DNA of 64,000 nt from Arthrobacter sp. SLBN-100. Lineage in GTDB: Bacteria > Actinomycetota > Actinomycetes > Actinomycetales > Micrococcaceae. The first letter of the stretch is position 1, and every line of letters begins with the position of its first letter. The stretch covers positions 434,001-498,000 of the forward strand of contig NZ_VFMY01000001.1 of assembly GCF_006715305.1 (NCBI RefSeq). The letters run 5' to 3'. The notes beneath the pieces were generated by a model. That model saw only the letters and a program-made list of their open reading frames with translations, had not been told where the DNA came from and ran no database searches. Shown in pieces: positions 1 through 8,485 of this stretch. Position numbers and translations under genes: made by a program.

Positions 1-2
1 CT

Positions 3-1673
3 TTCATCTGCACCGATAAGACCGGGACATTGACACAGAACAGGATGAACGCCGTCGAGGTTTTTACCACTGAAGGCCGTGTCAGGATCAGCGGGGCGGG
101 CTACGAGCCTGCCGCGGCCATAGAGGGAACCGGTGTTGCGCTCGCCGCCCGGACAGCACTCGCGGCTCGCGCCGCTTCCCAGGGCCGCGCAGTCCTGCAC
201 GGGGATGAGTGGAAGGCCGACGGCGACCCGATGGAGGCCGCCATCGACGTCCTCGCCCGCCGGCTAAACGGAAGCGCACCAGAGAGCGCCAAGCCTTCGC
301 GGCGCTTTGCCTTTGATCCCGGCCGCCGGCGGGAATCGGTGATCATCGGAAGCACGCTCTTCGTTAAAGGTGCACCGGAATCCGTGCTGCCCCTTTGCGG
401 CGAGTCCGCTGGTGCCGCCGCTGCGGAAGTTGATGACATGGCCTCGCATGGTCTGCGCATCATCGCCGTTGCAGAGCGGGAACTTCCTGGCCCGCCGGAT
501 GTCTGGCTGGACCGGCCAGCGGCAGAAGTCGAAGCCGGCCTGGCCCTGCTTGGGCTGATAGCGCTTCATGACCCGCCCAGGCCCGACGTGTCCGCTGTGA
601 TTCAGGCTGCCCGGCGTGCGGGGATACGGATCGCAATGATTACCGGGGACCATCCTGCCACCGCTGCTGCGATAGCCCGTGAGATCGGCCTGGCCGGAAC
701 TCCTGAAGTGGTCCTGGAGGGGGCGGACCTGCCCGCCGATGAGCAGATGCTGGGCGCACTGCTGGACCGCGACGGCGTCGTGGTCAGCCGGGTGTCCCCT
801 GAGCAGAAACTGCGTGTTGCCAAGGCCCTGCAAAGCCGCGGACATGTCGTGGCCATGACGGGGGACGGCGTCAACGATGGCCCGGCGCTGCAGGAGGCGG
901 ACATCGGGGTGGCCATGGGGCTCAGCGGAACGGACGTTGCCCGCGAAGCAGCGGACCTTGTCCTCCTCGATGACCATTTCGGCACAATCGTCGCAGCCAT
1001 TGAACAAGGGCGGGCGACGTACTCGAACATCCGCCGGTTCCTTACCTACCATCTCACTGACAACGTCGCCGAACTGACTCCCTTCATGATCTGGGCGCTC
1101 TCCGGTGGCCAGTTTCCCCTCGCCCTGGGGGTGCTTCAAATCCTGGCACTGGACATCGGGACGGACCTGCTCCCCGCCTTGGCCCTCGGTGCGGAACCAC
1201 CGGGCAAGCGGGTTCTGAACCGGCCGCCGGAGCGGCGCCACCTGATGGATCGCGCGCTGATGATCCGCGCTTTCTTCGTCCTGGGCCCGGTGGAGGCGGC
1301 CCTGGAAATGACGGCATTCTCCGTGGTCCTTTTCGGCGGAGGCTGGAGCCGGGGGAACCCGGGGGATCCGGCACTGCTGATGGCCGCGTCCGGAGCGGCC
1401 TTCACCGCCGTCGTGCTCGGCCAGTTGGCCAATGCCTTCGCCTGCCGCAGCGCTACCGTGCCGCCCTGGCGCCAGGGCTGGCTGACCAACCCGTTGCTAG
1501 TGTGGGCGGTGATCGCAGAGCTGGCCGTCCTCGCCGCCTGTCTGTACATGGTTCCGCTGGCAGCGCTGCTGGGGCAACGGCCGCCGACACCTCTTGGCTT
1601 TGCCATAGCGTTTCTCGCGATTCCCGCGGTCTTTGCAGCTGACTGGCTCTACAAGACAGGGAAGCGGATCTAA
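3..1673 (+). CDS. Cation-transporting P-type ATPase, C-terminal part (5' end outside window)
   Basis: The open frame enters from the left edge and already contains the phosphorylation motif DKTGTLT (Asp codon 15-17), so the N-terminal actuator and first membrane helices lie outside the window. Visible parts are a short nucleotide-binding domain with KGAPE, the hinge TGDGVNDGPAL, and a C-terminal block of about six membrane segments including LDIGTDLLPALALG. This layout is that of P2-type (Ca2+/Mg2+/cation) pumps such as mycobacterial CtpF, MgtA or PMR1. The ion cannot be read from this part. CtpF belongs to the DosR regulon, which fits the neighbours. The gene is followed 81 bp later by ppsA on the same strand. 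Confidence 0.9.
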   Translation, partial: FICTDKTGTLTQNRMNAVEVFTTEGRVRISGAGYEPAAAIEGTGVALAARTALAARAASQGRAVLHGDEWKADGDPMEAAIDVLARRLNGSAPESAKPSRRFAFDPGRRRESVIIGSTLFVKGAPESVLPLCGESAGAAAAEVDDMASHGLRIIAVAERELPGPPDVWLDRPAAEVEAGLALLGLIALHDPPRPDVSAVIQAARRAGIRIAMITGDHPATAAAIAREIGLAGTPEVVLEGADLPADEQMLGALLDRDGVVVSRVSPEQKLRVAKALQSRGHVVAMTGDGVNDGPALQEADIGVAMGLSGTDVAREAADLVLLDDHFGTIVAAIEQGRATYSNIRRFLTYHLTDNVAELTPFMIWALSGGQFPLALGVLQILALDIGTDLLPALALGAEPPGKRVLNRPPERRHLMDRALMIRAFFVLGPVEAALEMTAFSVVLFGGGWSRGNPGDPALLMAASGAAFTAVVLGQLANAFACRSATVPPWRQGWLTNPLLVWAVIAELAVLAACLYMVPLAALLGQRPPTPLGFAIAFLAIPAVFAADWLYKTGKRI

Positions 1674-1705
1674 ACGCCACTTGCAGCTCCTGCCGGTGGC
1701 AGCGC

Positions 1706-1719
1706 GGGACCAAAGCCTC
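1706..1719. promoter_or_regulatory. DosR-like box upstream of ppsA
   Basis: GGGACCAAAGCCTC matches the mycobacterial DosR core GGGACTWWAGTCCC at 11 of 14 positions. It ends 35 bp before the ppsA start codon, a normal place for an activator site. It is the most degenerate right half of the set found in this island, so it is a candidate only. Confidence 0.4.
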
Positions 1720-1754
1720 TGCTGCCGTTGCCCCGGAACCGCGAGGATCGATCC

Positions 1755-4157
1755 ATGGATGCAAGAACGATGATGACTGACGTTCACGTGCGGTGGTTCG
1801 ACGAGGTGGGGATGGAGGATGTTCCCGCTGTGGGCGGCAAGAATGCATCGCTGGGCGAGCTTACCCGTTCCCTGCTTTCCGCCGGCGTGCGCGTGCCCGA
1901 AGGCTTCGCCACCACGGCCAGCGCGTACCGGGCCTTCATTGCCGAGAACGGACTCGAACCCGGCATCAGGGCCGCCATCGACGGATACCGTGAGGGTCAC
2001 CTCGGCCTGCGTAACGCCGGTGAGAAGATCCGGGAGCTCATTCTCGAAGGTGAGTTCCCGCCGGACATCGCCGCCGGTATCCGCGAACATTACCGGGCGC
2101 TGTCGGCACGCACCGGGCAGGAGCGGGTTTCCGTTGCCGTCCGCAGCAGCGCCACCGCCGAGGACCTTCCGGACGCGAGCTTTGCCGGACAACAGGAGAC
2201 TTTCCTCAACGTGGCCGGAGAGCGGGGACTGATGGACGCCTGCAGGCGTTGTTACGCCTCGTTGTTCACCGACCGCGCCATCAGTTACCGGGAAATCAAG
2301 GGATTCGACCACCTGCAGGTTGCCCTGTCCGTCGGCGTACAGAGGATGGTGCGCTCGGATATCGGCGCCTCCGGGGTCATGTTCTCCATCGACACGGAAT
2401 CAGGTTTCCCCAGGAGCGTGCTGATCAGCGCCGCCTGGGGGCTCGGGGAGACCGTGGTCCAAGGCAGCATCAACCCCGATAAGTACCAGGTGTTCAAGCC
2501 CCTGCTCTCATCCAATGGCTTTGAACCCATCATCGAAAAGACCCTCGGGTCCAAGGAACGCAAAATGGTCTACAACCAGGGCGGCCACGCGCGGACCCGG
2601 ACCATCACTACAACCGACCAGGAGCGCCGTTCCTTCGTTCTGGCGGACGCTGACATCCTGGCCCTCGCCCGTTGGGCAGTGGCCGTGGAGAACCACTACG
2701 GCCGGCCCATGGACATGGAATGGGCTAAGGACGGGTCAACCGGCGAGCTCTTCCTGGTTCAGGCGAGGCCTGAGACCGTTCAGGCGCAGCGCAGCAGCTC
2801 CGCCTTCCGCGTGTACCACCTCCAGGAGACAGGCAAGGTTCTGGCATCCGGCGCCGCCATTGGTGAATCGATTGCCCAGGGGACCGCGTGTGTCGTCCGG
2901 GACGCACAGGACATCGACGATTTCCGGGACGGGGCCATCCTTGTCACCCGGATGACCGATCCGGACTGGGTACCCATCATGAAGCGGGCAGCCGGGATCG
3001 TCACGGACCACGGCGGTCCGACAAGCCACGCCGCGATCGTCAGCAGGGAACTCGGGGTGCCTGCCGTGGTGGGAACCGGCAACGCGACCTCCGTGATTGG
3101 GGACGGGACGGCGATCACGCTTTCATGCGCTGGCGGCGAAGAAGGCAACGTCTACGAGGGGACGTTGGGGTTCGACGTCGAAGAAGTGGACATCGGTGCG
3201 CTCCCGGCCACGCGGACTGCGGTGATGGTCAATATAGCCAGCCCGGCGGCGGCGTTCCGCTGGTGGCGCCTCCCGGCGGCCGGGGTGGGGCTGGCGCGGA
3301 TGGAATTCATCATCAGCAACCTCATCCGCATCCACCCGATGGCCCTGGTCCGTCCGGATCTGGTGAAGGACCCCGGCGAAGCTGACCTGATCCGGGAACT
3401 CACCTATGGGTACGTGGACCTGGAGGAATACTTTGTCGAGGTCCTCGCCAGGGGAATCGGGAAGATCGCCGCGCCGTACCATCCGCACCCGGTCATCGTG
3501 CGCTTGAGCGACTTCAAGAGCAACGAGTACGCCCACCTGATCGGGGGCCGCTCCTTCGAGGTGCCGGAGGAGAATCCGATGCTGGGGTTCCGCGGAGCCT
3601 CCCGCTACTACCACGAACGATACCGGGACGGGTTTGCCCTGGAGTGCCGTGCCGTGAAACGGGTGCGTGACCTGCTTGGTTTCTCAAATCTCATTGTCAT
3701 GGTTCCGTTTTGCCGGACGCCGCACGAGGCGGACCAGGTCATCAGCGTCATGGCGGACAACGGCCTGGTCCGCGGGGAGGCAGGACTGCAGATCTATGTC
3801 ATGTGCGAAATTCCCTCCAACGTCATCCTTGCCTCCGAGTTTGCGCAGCGCTTCGACGGGTTCTCCATCGGTTCCAATGACCTGACCCAGCTTGTGCTGG
3901 GCGTGGACAGGGATTCGGAGCTGCTGGGCGGCCTTTTTGACGAGCGGGACGAGGCGGTCACGACGATGATCGGCCAGGTTATCGAAAAGGCCCATGCCGC
4001 CGGCGTGAAAATTGGCATCTGTGGCCAAGGGCCCAGCAACCACGCAGACTTTGCGGAGTTCCTGGTGCGGCGAGGCATCGACTCCATTTCCCTCAACCCG
4101 GATACCTTCCTCAGGACTGTTCCGATCATCGCCGCTGCCGAGAATCTCCGCCGGTGA
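1755..4157 (+). CDS. ppsA: Phosphoenolpyruvate synthase
   Basis: An 800-residue PEP synthase (pyruvate + ATP to PEP + AMP + Pi), the usual length for the family. The N-terminal ATP-grasp nucleotide-binding domain opens with VGGKNASLGEL. The central swivelling domain carries the phosphohistidine in GGPTSHAAIV (His425), and the PEP/pyruvate-binding TIM barrel has SNLIRIHPMAL, GSNDLTQLVLGVDRD and the catalytic Cys of ICGQGPSNH (Cys756). ATG 1755 is chosen because GAGG lies 8 nt upstream. An in-frame TTG at 1728 has no better support. The stop overlaps the pfkA start by 4 nt (GTGA), so the two are translationally coupled. Pyruvate phosphate dikinase is the alternative, but the C-terminal motifs fit PEP synthase better. 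Confidence 0.95.
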   Translation: MDARTMMTDVHVRWFDEVGMEDVPAVGGKNASLGELTRSLLSAGVRVPEGFATTASAYRAFIAENGLEPGIRAAIDGYREGHLGLRNAGEKIRELILEGEFPPDIAAGIREHYRALSARTGQERVSVAVRSSATAEDLPDASFAGQQETFLNVAGERGLMDACRRCYASLFTDRAISYREIKGFDHLQVALSVGVQRMVRSDIGASGVMFSIDTESGFPRSVLISAAWGLGETVVQGSINPDKYQVFKPLLSSNGFEPIIEKTLGSKERKMVYNQGGHARTRTITTTDQERRSFVLADADILALARWAVAVENHYGRPMDMEWAKDGSTGELFLVQARPETVQAQRSSSAFRVYHLQETGKVLASGAAIGESIAQGTACVVRDAQDIDDFRDGAILVTRMTDPDWVPIMKRAAGIVTDHGGPTSHAAIVSRELGVPAVVGTGNATSVIGDGTAITLSCAGGEEGNVYEGTLGFDVEEVDIGALPATRTAVMVNIASPAAAFRWWRLPAAGVGLARMEFIISNLIRIHPMALVRPDLVKDPGEADLIRELTYGYVDLEEYFVEVLARGIGKIAAPYHPHPVIVRLSDFKSNEYAHLIGGRSFEVPEENPMLGFRGASRYYHERYRDGFALECRAVKRVRDLLGFSNLIVMVPFCRTPHEADQVISVMADNGLVRGEAGLQIYVMCEIPSNVILASEFAQRFDGFSIGSNDLTQLVLGVDRDSELLGGLFDERDEAVTTMIGQVIEKAHAAGVKIGICGQGPSNHADFAEFLVRRGIDSISLNPDTFLRTVPIIAAAENLRR

Positions 4158-5179
4158 CAAGACTTGGAATCCTCACCAGCGGCGGTGACTGCCCCGGGCT
4201 GAATGCCCTCATCCGCGGAGCAGTGCTGAGCGGCATAATTTCCCACGGGTACGACTTCGTCGGTTTCCGCGACGGCTGGCGGGGCGTACTCGTGGGGGAC
4301 ATGATGCCGCTGCCGCGGCCCGCCGTCCGGGGGATTGCACGACTTGGCGGCACCATGCTGGGCACCTCCCGGACCAATCCCCTGAAGGATGGGGGAGTCG
4401 AAGCCGTCCGAGGAAGTCTTCAGCGCCTCGGCGTCGACGGCATCATCGCCGTCGGGGGAGAGGGGACGCTGGCAGCTGCGAAGATCCTGTCAGAGCGCGG
4501 CATAAAAGTGATCGGCGTCCCGAAGACCATTGACAACGACCTGAACGCCACCGATTTTACCTTCGGCTTCGATACGGCGGTCCAGACCGCTACGGAGGCA
4601 ATCGATCGGCTTCGCACCACAGGCGAATCCCATCACCGCTGCATGATCGCCGAGGTCATGGGCAGAAATGCCGGCTGGATCGCACTCCATGCCGGAATGG
4701 CGTCGGGTGCGCATGCCATTCTGACTCCCGAGCAACCGGTGTCGTTGGCGCAGGTCGTCCGCTGGGTCGAATCAGCCCGTGACCGGGGCCGGGCGCCCCT
4801 GGTGGTCGTCGCGGAAGCTTTCGTCCCCGAAGGGCAGGACGCGCCCTATGCCCCCAGGGGTCTGGATACGTTCGGCAGGCCTCGCCTCGGTGGCATCGGA
4901 CTCTACCTTGAGCAGGAATTGCAGTCCCTGACGGGGATCGAAACCCGGGCAACCATCCTCGGATACATCCAGCGGGGCGGTGCCCCAACGGCGTTCGACA
5001 GGATCCTCGCCACCCGGCTGGGAATAGCAGCCGTTGAATCTGCCGCCAACAACCGCTGGGGAACCATGGTCTCCTTGCGGGGCACTGACATCGTGAACGT
5101 CGGGTTCGAAGCAGCGCTGGGAAGGCTCAAGACGGTGCCCGAGGAGCGGTACCGGGAGGCGGCGGTCCTGTTCGGGTGA
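4154..5179 (+). CDS. pfkA: 6-phosphofructokinase, PfkA family
   Basis: A 341-residue PfkA-type phosphofructokinase. Motifs are the nucleotide loop GGDCPGLNALIR at residues 10-21, GGEGT at 101-105, PKTIDNDL around 123-130 with the catalytic Asp of TIDND, MGRNAGWIA, and the C-terminal sugar-phosphate loop YIQRGGAP. Residue 104 is Gly, which in the family goes with ATP rather than pyrophosphate use. Residue 124 is Lys, typical of the actinobacterial/PPi-type clade. ATP use is therefore the better guess, as in Streptomyces enzymes. The GTG start overlaps the ppsA stop (GTGA) and has no separate Shine-Dalgarno that stands out, which indicates coupling with PEP synthase. Confidence 0.93.
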   Translation: MTRLGILTSGGDCPGLNALIRGAVLSGIISHGYDFVGFRDGWRGVLVGDMMPLPRPAVRGIARLGGTMLGTSRTNPLKDGGVEAVRGSLQRLGVDGIIAVGGEGTLAAAKILSERGIKVIGVPKTIDNDLNATDFTFGFDTAVQTATEAIDRLRTTGESHHRCMIAEVMGRNAGWIALHAGMASGAHAILTPEQPVSLAQVVRWVESARDRGRAPLVVVAEAFVPEGQDAPYAPRGLDTFGRPRLGGIGLYLEQELQSLTGIETRATILGYIQRGGAPTAFDRILATRLGIAAVESAANNRWGTMVSLRGTDIVNVGFEAALGRLKTVPEERYREAAVLFG

Positions 5180-5282
5180 AACAGGGACGATCAGCCCCCG
5201 TCGCCCGGATCATCGCCCACCAGGAACAAGTGAGCATCGAGCCGGCCTTGGCCGCGTCCTTGCCGACGCTAGGATCATTGAC

Positions 5283-5747
5283 ATGAGCAGCGCATCATCA
5301 GGGTCGCAAACGGAATTTCTTGCGCCGGCAGAATGCTGGGGCTATCTGAGAGCGTCGTACATCGGGCGGCTGGCTGTTATCAACGGCAATATTCCTGAGA
5401 TTTTCCCGGTGAATTTCATGACTGTCGGGCAGACGCTGGTGATCCGCACCGGCCCCGGAACCAAACTGCGTGCCCTGCTCAAGGGCGGGACTGCGGCTTT
5501 TGAGGCAGATGGGATGAATGCCTACTCCAACAAGGTCTGGAGCGTGGTGGTAAAGGGAGTCCCCGGACCTTTCCAGGGAGACGAGGCAGACCTTGAGGCG
5601 GCCGGTCCCGACCGTGAGCCGTGGCAGCAGGGGCTCAAAGAGCATTTGGTGCAGATCACGCCGTCGGAGGTCAGCGGACGCAGGTTTGCCGTCAGCCCGA
5701 GGACCCGGTGGTGGCCGCCACAGGATTTTTCGGCCGACTGGCTGTAA
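5283..5747 (+). CDS. Pyridoxamine 5'-phosphate oxidase-like flavoprotein (FMN split barrel)
   Basis: A 154-residue member of the pyridoxamine-phosphate-oxidase-like fold, which binds FMN or F420. The pattern ECWGYLR, GRLAVI, EIFPVNF, RTGPGTKL, WSVVVKG and SGRRF runs along the whole protein and recurs in the paralogues at 20242-20700 (full length) and 12590-12907 (truncated). Such proteins accompany DosR-type dormancy genes in actinobacteria, but the substrate is not known. ATG 5283 gives the same N-terminus as the 20242 paralogue. The gene converges with the ATPase gene that ends at 5777. Confidence 0.85.
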   Translation: MSSASSGSQTEFLAPAECWGYLRASYIGRLAVINGNIPEIFPVNFMTVGQTLVIRTGPGTKLRALLKGGTAAFEADGMNAYSNKVWSVVVKGVPGPFQGDEADLEAAGPDREPWQQGLKEHLVQITPSEVSGRRFAVSPRTRWWPPQDFSADWL

Positions 5748-5776
5748 GCGGCTGCCTGCCCGCGGAGCTCCCCCGG

Positions 5777-8212
5777 CTACCGGCGGAAAGGCCCGCCGGA
5801 TGAAGATGGATCCGGGGCGGGAAACCTCCGCGCATGCGCCCGTCTCAGCAGCTCCATCGCTAGCATGCCCCCAGCTGCCGCGAGCAACGAGGCCGCGGCC
5901 AGCGGGGGCGGGGGCCATTCGAGGAGGAGGAACTCCTGGAGGGCCGGGATGGTGAGCACCAGGCCCAGCGTCAGGCACATCGCAGCAATGATCCCCAGTC
6001 GCGCGAGGTTAAGGGGCCGGCTCACCGCCCCGAGCACAGTGAGGGCAACGAGGGACAGGGTGATGACCGACGCCGTCCGGCTGGCCTCGGCGCTGAATCC
6101 GCCGGCTGCGCGGGAGAAAAGCTCCACTGCAACCACTGCCAAGGTGATGATGATGCCAGCGGGGACCGCCATGGCAAGCGAGCGTTTCAGGAAGCCCGGG
6201 GTGTAGCGGCGCGAATTGCCCATCAGTGCCAGGAAGAAGGCCGGTACGCCGATGGTGATGCCGTCCGTAACCGAGAGCTGGCGCGGAAGGAACGGAAAGT
6301 TCCACATCAGCGCCCCAAATGTCACGGACAGCGCCAGTGCGTATGTTGTCTTACTCAGGAACAGCACCGAGACCCGTTCAATGTTGGCAATCACTTGGCG
6401 GCCTTCGGCGAGGACAGCCGGAAGCCTCTCAAACCGGCCGTCCAGCAGGACCAGCCGGGCCACGGCCTTGGTGGCGGGCGCAGCCGAATCCATCGCTATA
6501 CCGAGATCCGCTTCCTTCAGTGCCAAGGCATCGTTGACGCCGTCGCCTGTCATGGCGACGGTGTGGCCGCTTCTTTGCAGCGCGTGGACCATCTCTTTTT
6601 TCTGTTGCGGTGTGACGCGGCCGAATATGGAGTAGGCGTTGAGAATTTCAGCCAACTTGTCCGGGTCTGAGGGCAGGAGCCGGGCATCGTAGCCGCTACC
6701 CGCGTTAAGGCCCACCTCCCGTGCCACCGCAGCGACTGTCCGATGGTCGTCGCCGGAGAGGACCTTCAGTACGACACCCTGTTGGCGAAAGAAGGACAGA
6801 GTCCGGGCGGCGTCGGGGCGGACCTTTTCGCGGAAGGTCAGCAGCACCACGGCGTTGAGCATTCGGGGCAGTTCCTCCCGGCCTGCCGCGTCCTTGTTCA
6901 TCACCTGCCAGGCGTGGGCCAGGAGCAGTGTCCGCAGGCCCTTCCGGGATAGCTCGGCGGAAGCGGCTTTGACCGCTGCACCGGCGTCATCCGGCCCCAG
7001 CAACAGTTCCGGAGCGCCAAGAATCCAGGTGCCGGCCGCTGGATGAGGCTCCTCGAAGGCTGCCGCACTCCACTTCCTGGCCGATGAGAAGGGAACGACG
7101 ACGGCGGGATCCTGGCCGGCGAGGCCAGGGAAATTGCCTGCCAGGCACCTCGCGGTGGAGTTGGCATGGGGATCGTTGCCGAACCAGCCCAGGGCCTCCT
7201 CCCAACCTGCGGGCGAAGGCGCTGCGAGGGCGTGGACGGCGTCGAAGACCATCCGGCCCTCCGTCAAGGTGCCTGTTTTGTCGATGCAGAGAACATCCAC
7301 CCTCGCGAGTCCCTCGACCGCCGCCAACTCCTGTACCAGCACATTTTGGCGCGCCAGCCGTACCCCGCCGATGGCGAAGGCGACGCTTGACATCAGGAGA
7401 AGTCCCAGCGGAATCATGGCAATGATGCCACCGGTAGCCCCAACCAGTGCACCCCGCCAGGCGCCCGTGGCCAGGGCCTGGTTCCAGCCGCCTTGCGCCT
7501 GCATCTGCCCATTTACCACTATCGCCATCACCGGAAGGAGCGCCCAGGTGATGAACCGCAGAACGCGGCCTATCCCGTTCCGTATTTCGGAGTTGACCAA
7601 GGAAAACCGCTTGGCTTCGGCGGTCAGACGCCGTGCATACGAGTCCGGACCTACACGGGTTACCAGTACCGTCCCCTGGCCCCCCATGACAGTGGCCCCC
7701 GACAGCACTTCCGACCCCCGGACCTTGGCGACCGGTTCGGACTCTCCCGTCAGCAACGACTCGTCCAGTTCGAGGCCGTCGCCCTGCAGAACCACAGCGT
7801 CAGCAACCACCTGGTCACCCGCTTGGAGTACCACGATGTCGTCGCGCACCACGTCGGCCACGGCAATTTCTCGGACCAGGCCCTCGCGGAGGGCTCTGGC
7901 ACGGGGGGCGTTAAGGACCGCCAGCCTGTCCAGCAGTCTCTTTGCGCGGTATTCCTGGGCCACGCCGATGATGGCGTTGCTCAGCGCGGCGAAGCCGAAG
8001 AGTGCGTCCCGCCACTGCCCTAAAAAAAGGAGCAGGATGAAGCAGCCACCCACGATTGCGTTGAAGAGTGTGAAAACATTCGCGCGGATAATCAGCCACA
8101 GGCTCCTGGTCTGGTCATCCGGGGCTTCATTGGACAGCCCCGCGAGAGTGCGTTCCCGGACGTCAGCCGCTGACAGGCCGGTTCCTGCCGGTGAGCCAGC
8201 CCCGGAAAGCAT
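5777..8212 (-). CDS. Cation-transporting P-type ATPase, CtpE-like
   Basis: An 811-residue complete P-type ATPase. It has N-terminal membrane pairs, the actuator motif TGES, the phosphorylation motif CIDKTGTLT with Asp311, a short nucleotide-binding domain, the hinge TGDGVNDALALKEADLGIAM, and a C-terminal membrane block starting VSVLFLSKTTYALALS. The short N-domain and these motifs resemble mycobacterial CtpE, a calcium exporter/importer candidate, rather than heavy-metal pumps: there is no CPC-type motif in the membrane region and no N-terminal metal-binding domain. It is the last gene of an operon with the flavodoxin-like gene (3-nt gap) and the alcohol dehydrogenase, transcribed from the DosR-like box at 9611. 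Confidence 0.92.
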   Translation of the reverse strand: MLSGAGSPAGTGLSAADVRERTLAGLSNEAPDDQTRSLWLIIRANVFTLFNAIVGGCFILLLFLGQWRDALFGFAALSNAIIGVAQEYRAKRLLDRLAVLNAPRARALREGLVREIAVADVVRDDIVVLQAGDQVVADAVVLQGDGLELDESLLTGESEPVAKVRGSEVLSGATVMGGQGTVLVTRVGPDSYARRLTAEAKRFSLVNSEIRNGIGRVLRFITWALLPVMAIVVNGQMQAQGGWNQALATGAWRGALVGATGGIIAMIPLGLLLMSSVAFAIGGVRLARQNVLVQELAAVEGLARVDVLCIDKTGTLTEGRMVFDAVHALAAPSPAGWEEALGWFGNDPHANSTARCLAGNFPGLAGQDPAVVVPFSSARKWSAAAFEEPHPAAGTWILGAPELLLGPDDAGAAVKAASAELSRKGLRTLLLAHAWQVMNKDAAGREELPRMLNAVVLLTFREKVRPDAARTLSFFRQQGVVLKVLSGDDHRTVAAVAREVGLNAGSGYDARLLPSDPDKLAEILNAYSIFGRVTPQQKKEMVHALQRSGHTVAMTGDGVNDALALKEADLGIAMDSAAPATKAVARLVLLDGRFERLPAVLAEGRQVIANIERVSVLFLSKTTYALALSVTFGALMWNFPFLPRQLSVTDGITIGVPAFFLALMGNSRRYTPGFLKRSLAMAVPAGIIITLAVVAVELFSRAAGGFSAEASRTASVITLSLVALTVLGAVSRPLNLARLGIIAAMCLTLGLVLTIPALQEFLLLEWPPPPLAAASLLAAAGGMLAMELLRRAHARRFPAPDPSSSGGPFRR

Positions 8213-8215
8213 CGT

Positions 8216-8485
8216 TTAGTCCGCAGGTTCCTGATGAGCCTTCATGAGGGTCCTGGCCCAGGCAGCCGCCTTTTCTGTTTCTCCCTGGCGCAGGGGCCCT
8301 TCGGTTCCGCTGACACAGAAGGGGACCGGGCTGGAAACAATGTGGGCACCGGCGTTTTTCAGCAGCTTCGTCGTCTTCTTCCCAGCGTCACCGTGAATGA
8401 AGAAGCGGACGCGGGTGTCAAAGGCGGCGGCCTTCACCCCCTTGAGTGCGCCATACGCCGAGTCATAGACGATGTGCGCTTTCAT
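8216..8485 (-). CDS. Flavodoxin-like protein with a large internal deletion
   Basis: Only 89 residues. The first dozen, MKAHIVYDSAYG, are a typical flavodoxin first strand and the start of the phosphate-binding loop. The sequence then jumps directly to LKGVKAAAFDTRVR, which in full-length actinobacterial flavodoxin-domain proteins of about 160 residues lies near residue 95. It continues with the normal C-terminal half (GAHIV, FCVSGTEGPLRQGE, AAAWA). The region that would hold most of the FMN site is absent, so flavin binding is doubtful. The frame is intact and coupled on both sides: its ATG overlaps the dehydrogenase stop by 4 nt and the ATPase follows after 3 nt. The deletion is inferred from knowledge of the family. 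Confidence 0.7.
   Translation of the reverse strand: MKAHIVYDSAYGALKGVKAAAFDTRVRFFIHGDAGKKTTKLLKNAGAHIVSSPVPFCVSGTEGPLRQGETEKAAAWARTLMKAHQEPAD

Noticed and set aside
5184..5197. GGGACGATCAGCCC upstream of the first PNPOx-like gene
   Set aside because: 10 of 14 matches but the right arm (AGCCC) does not form the inverted partner. Weaker than the seven listed sites.
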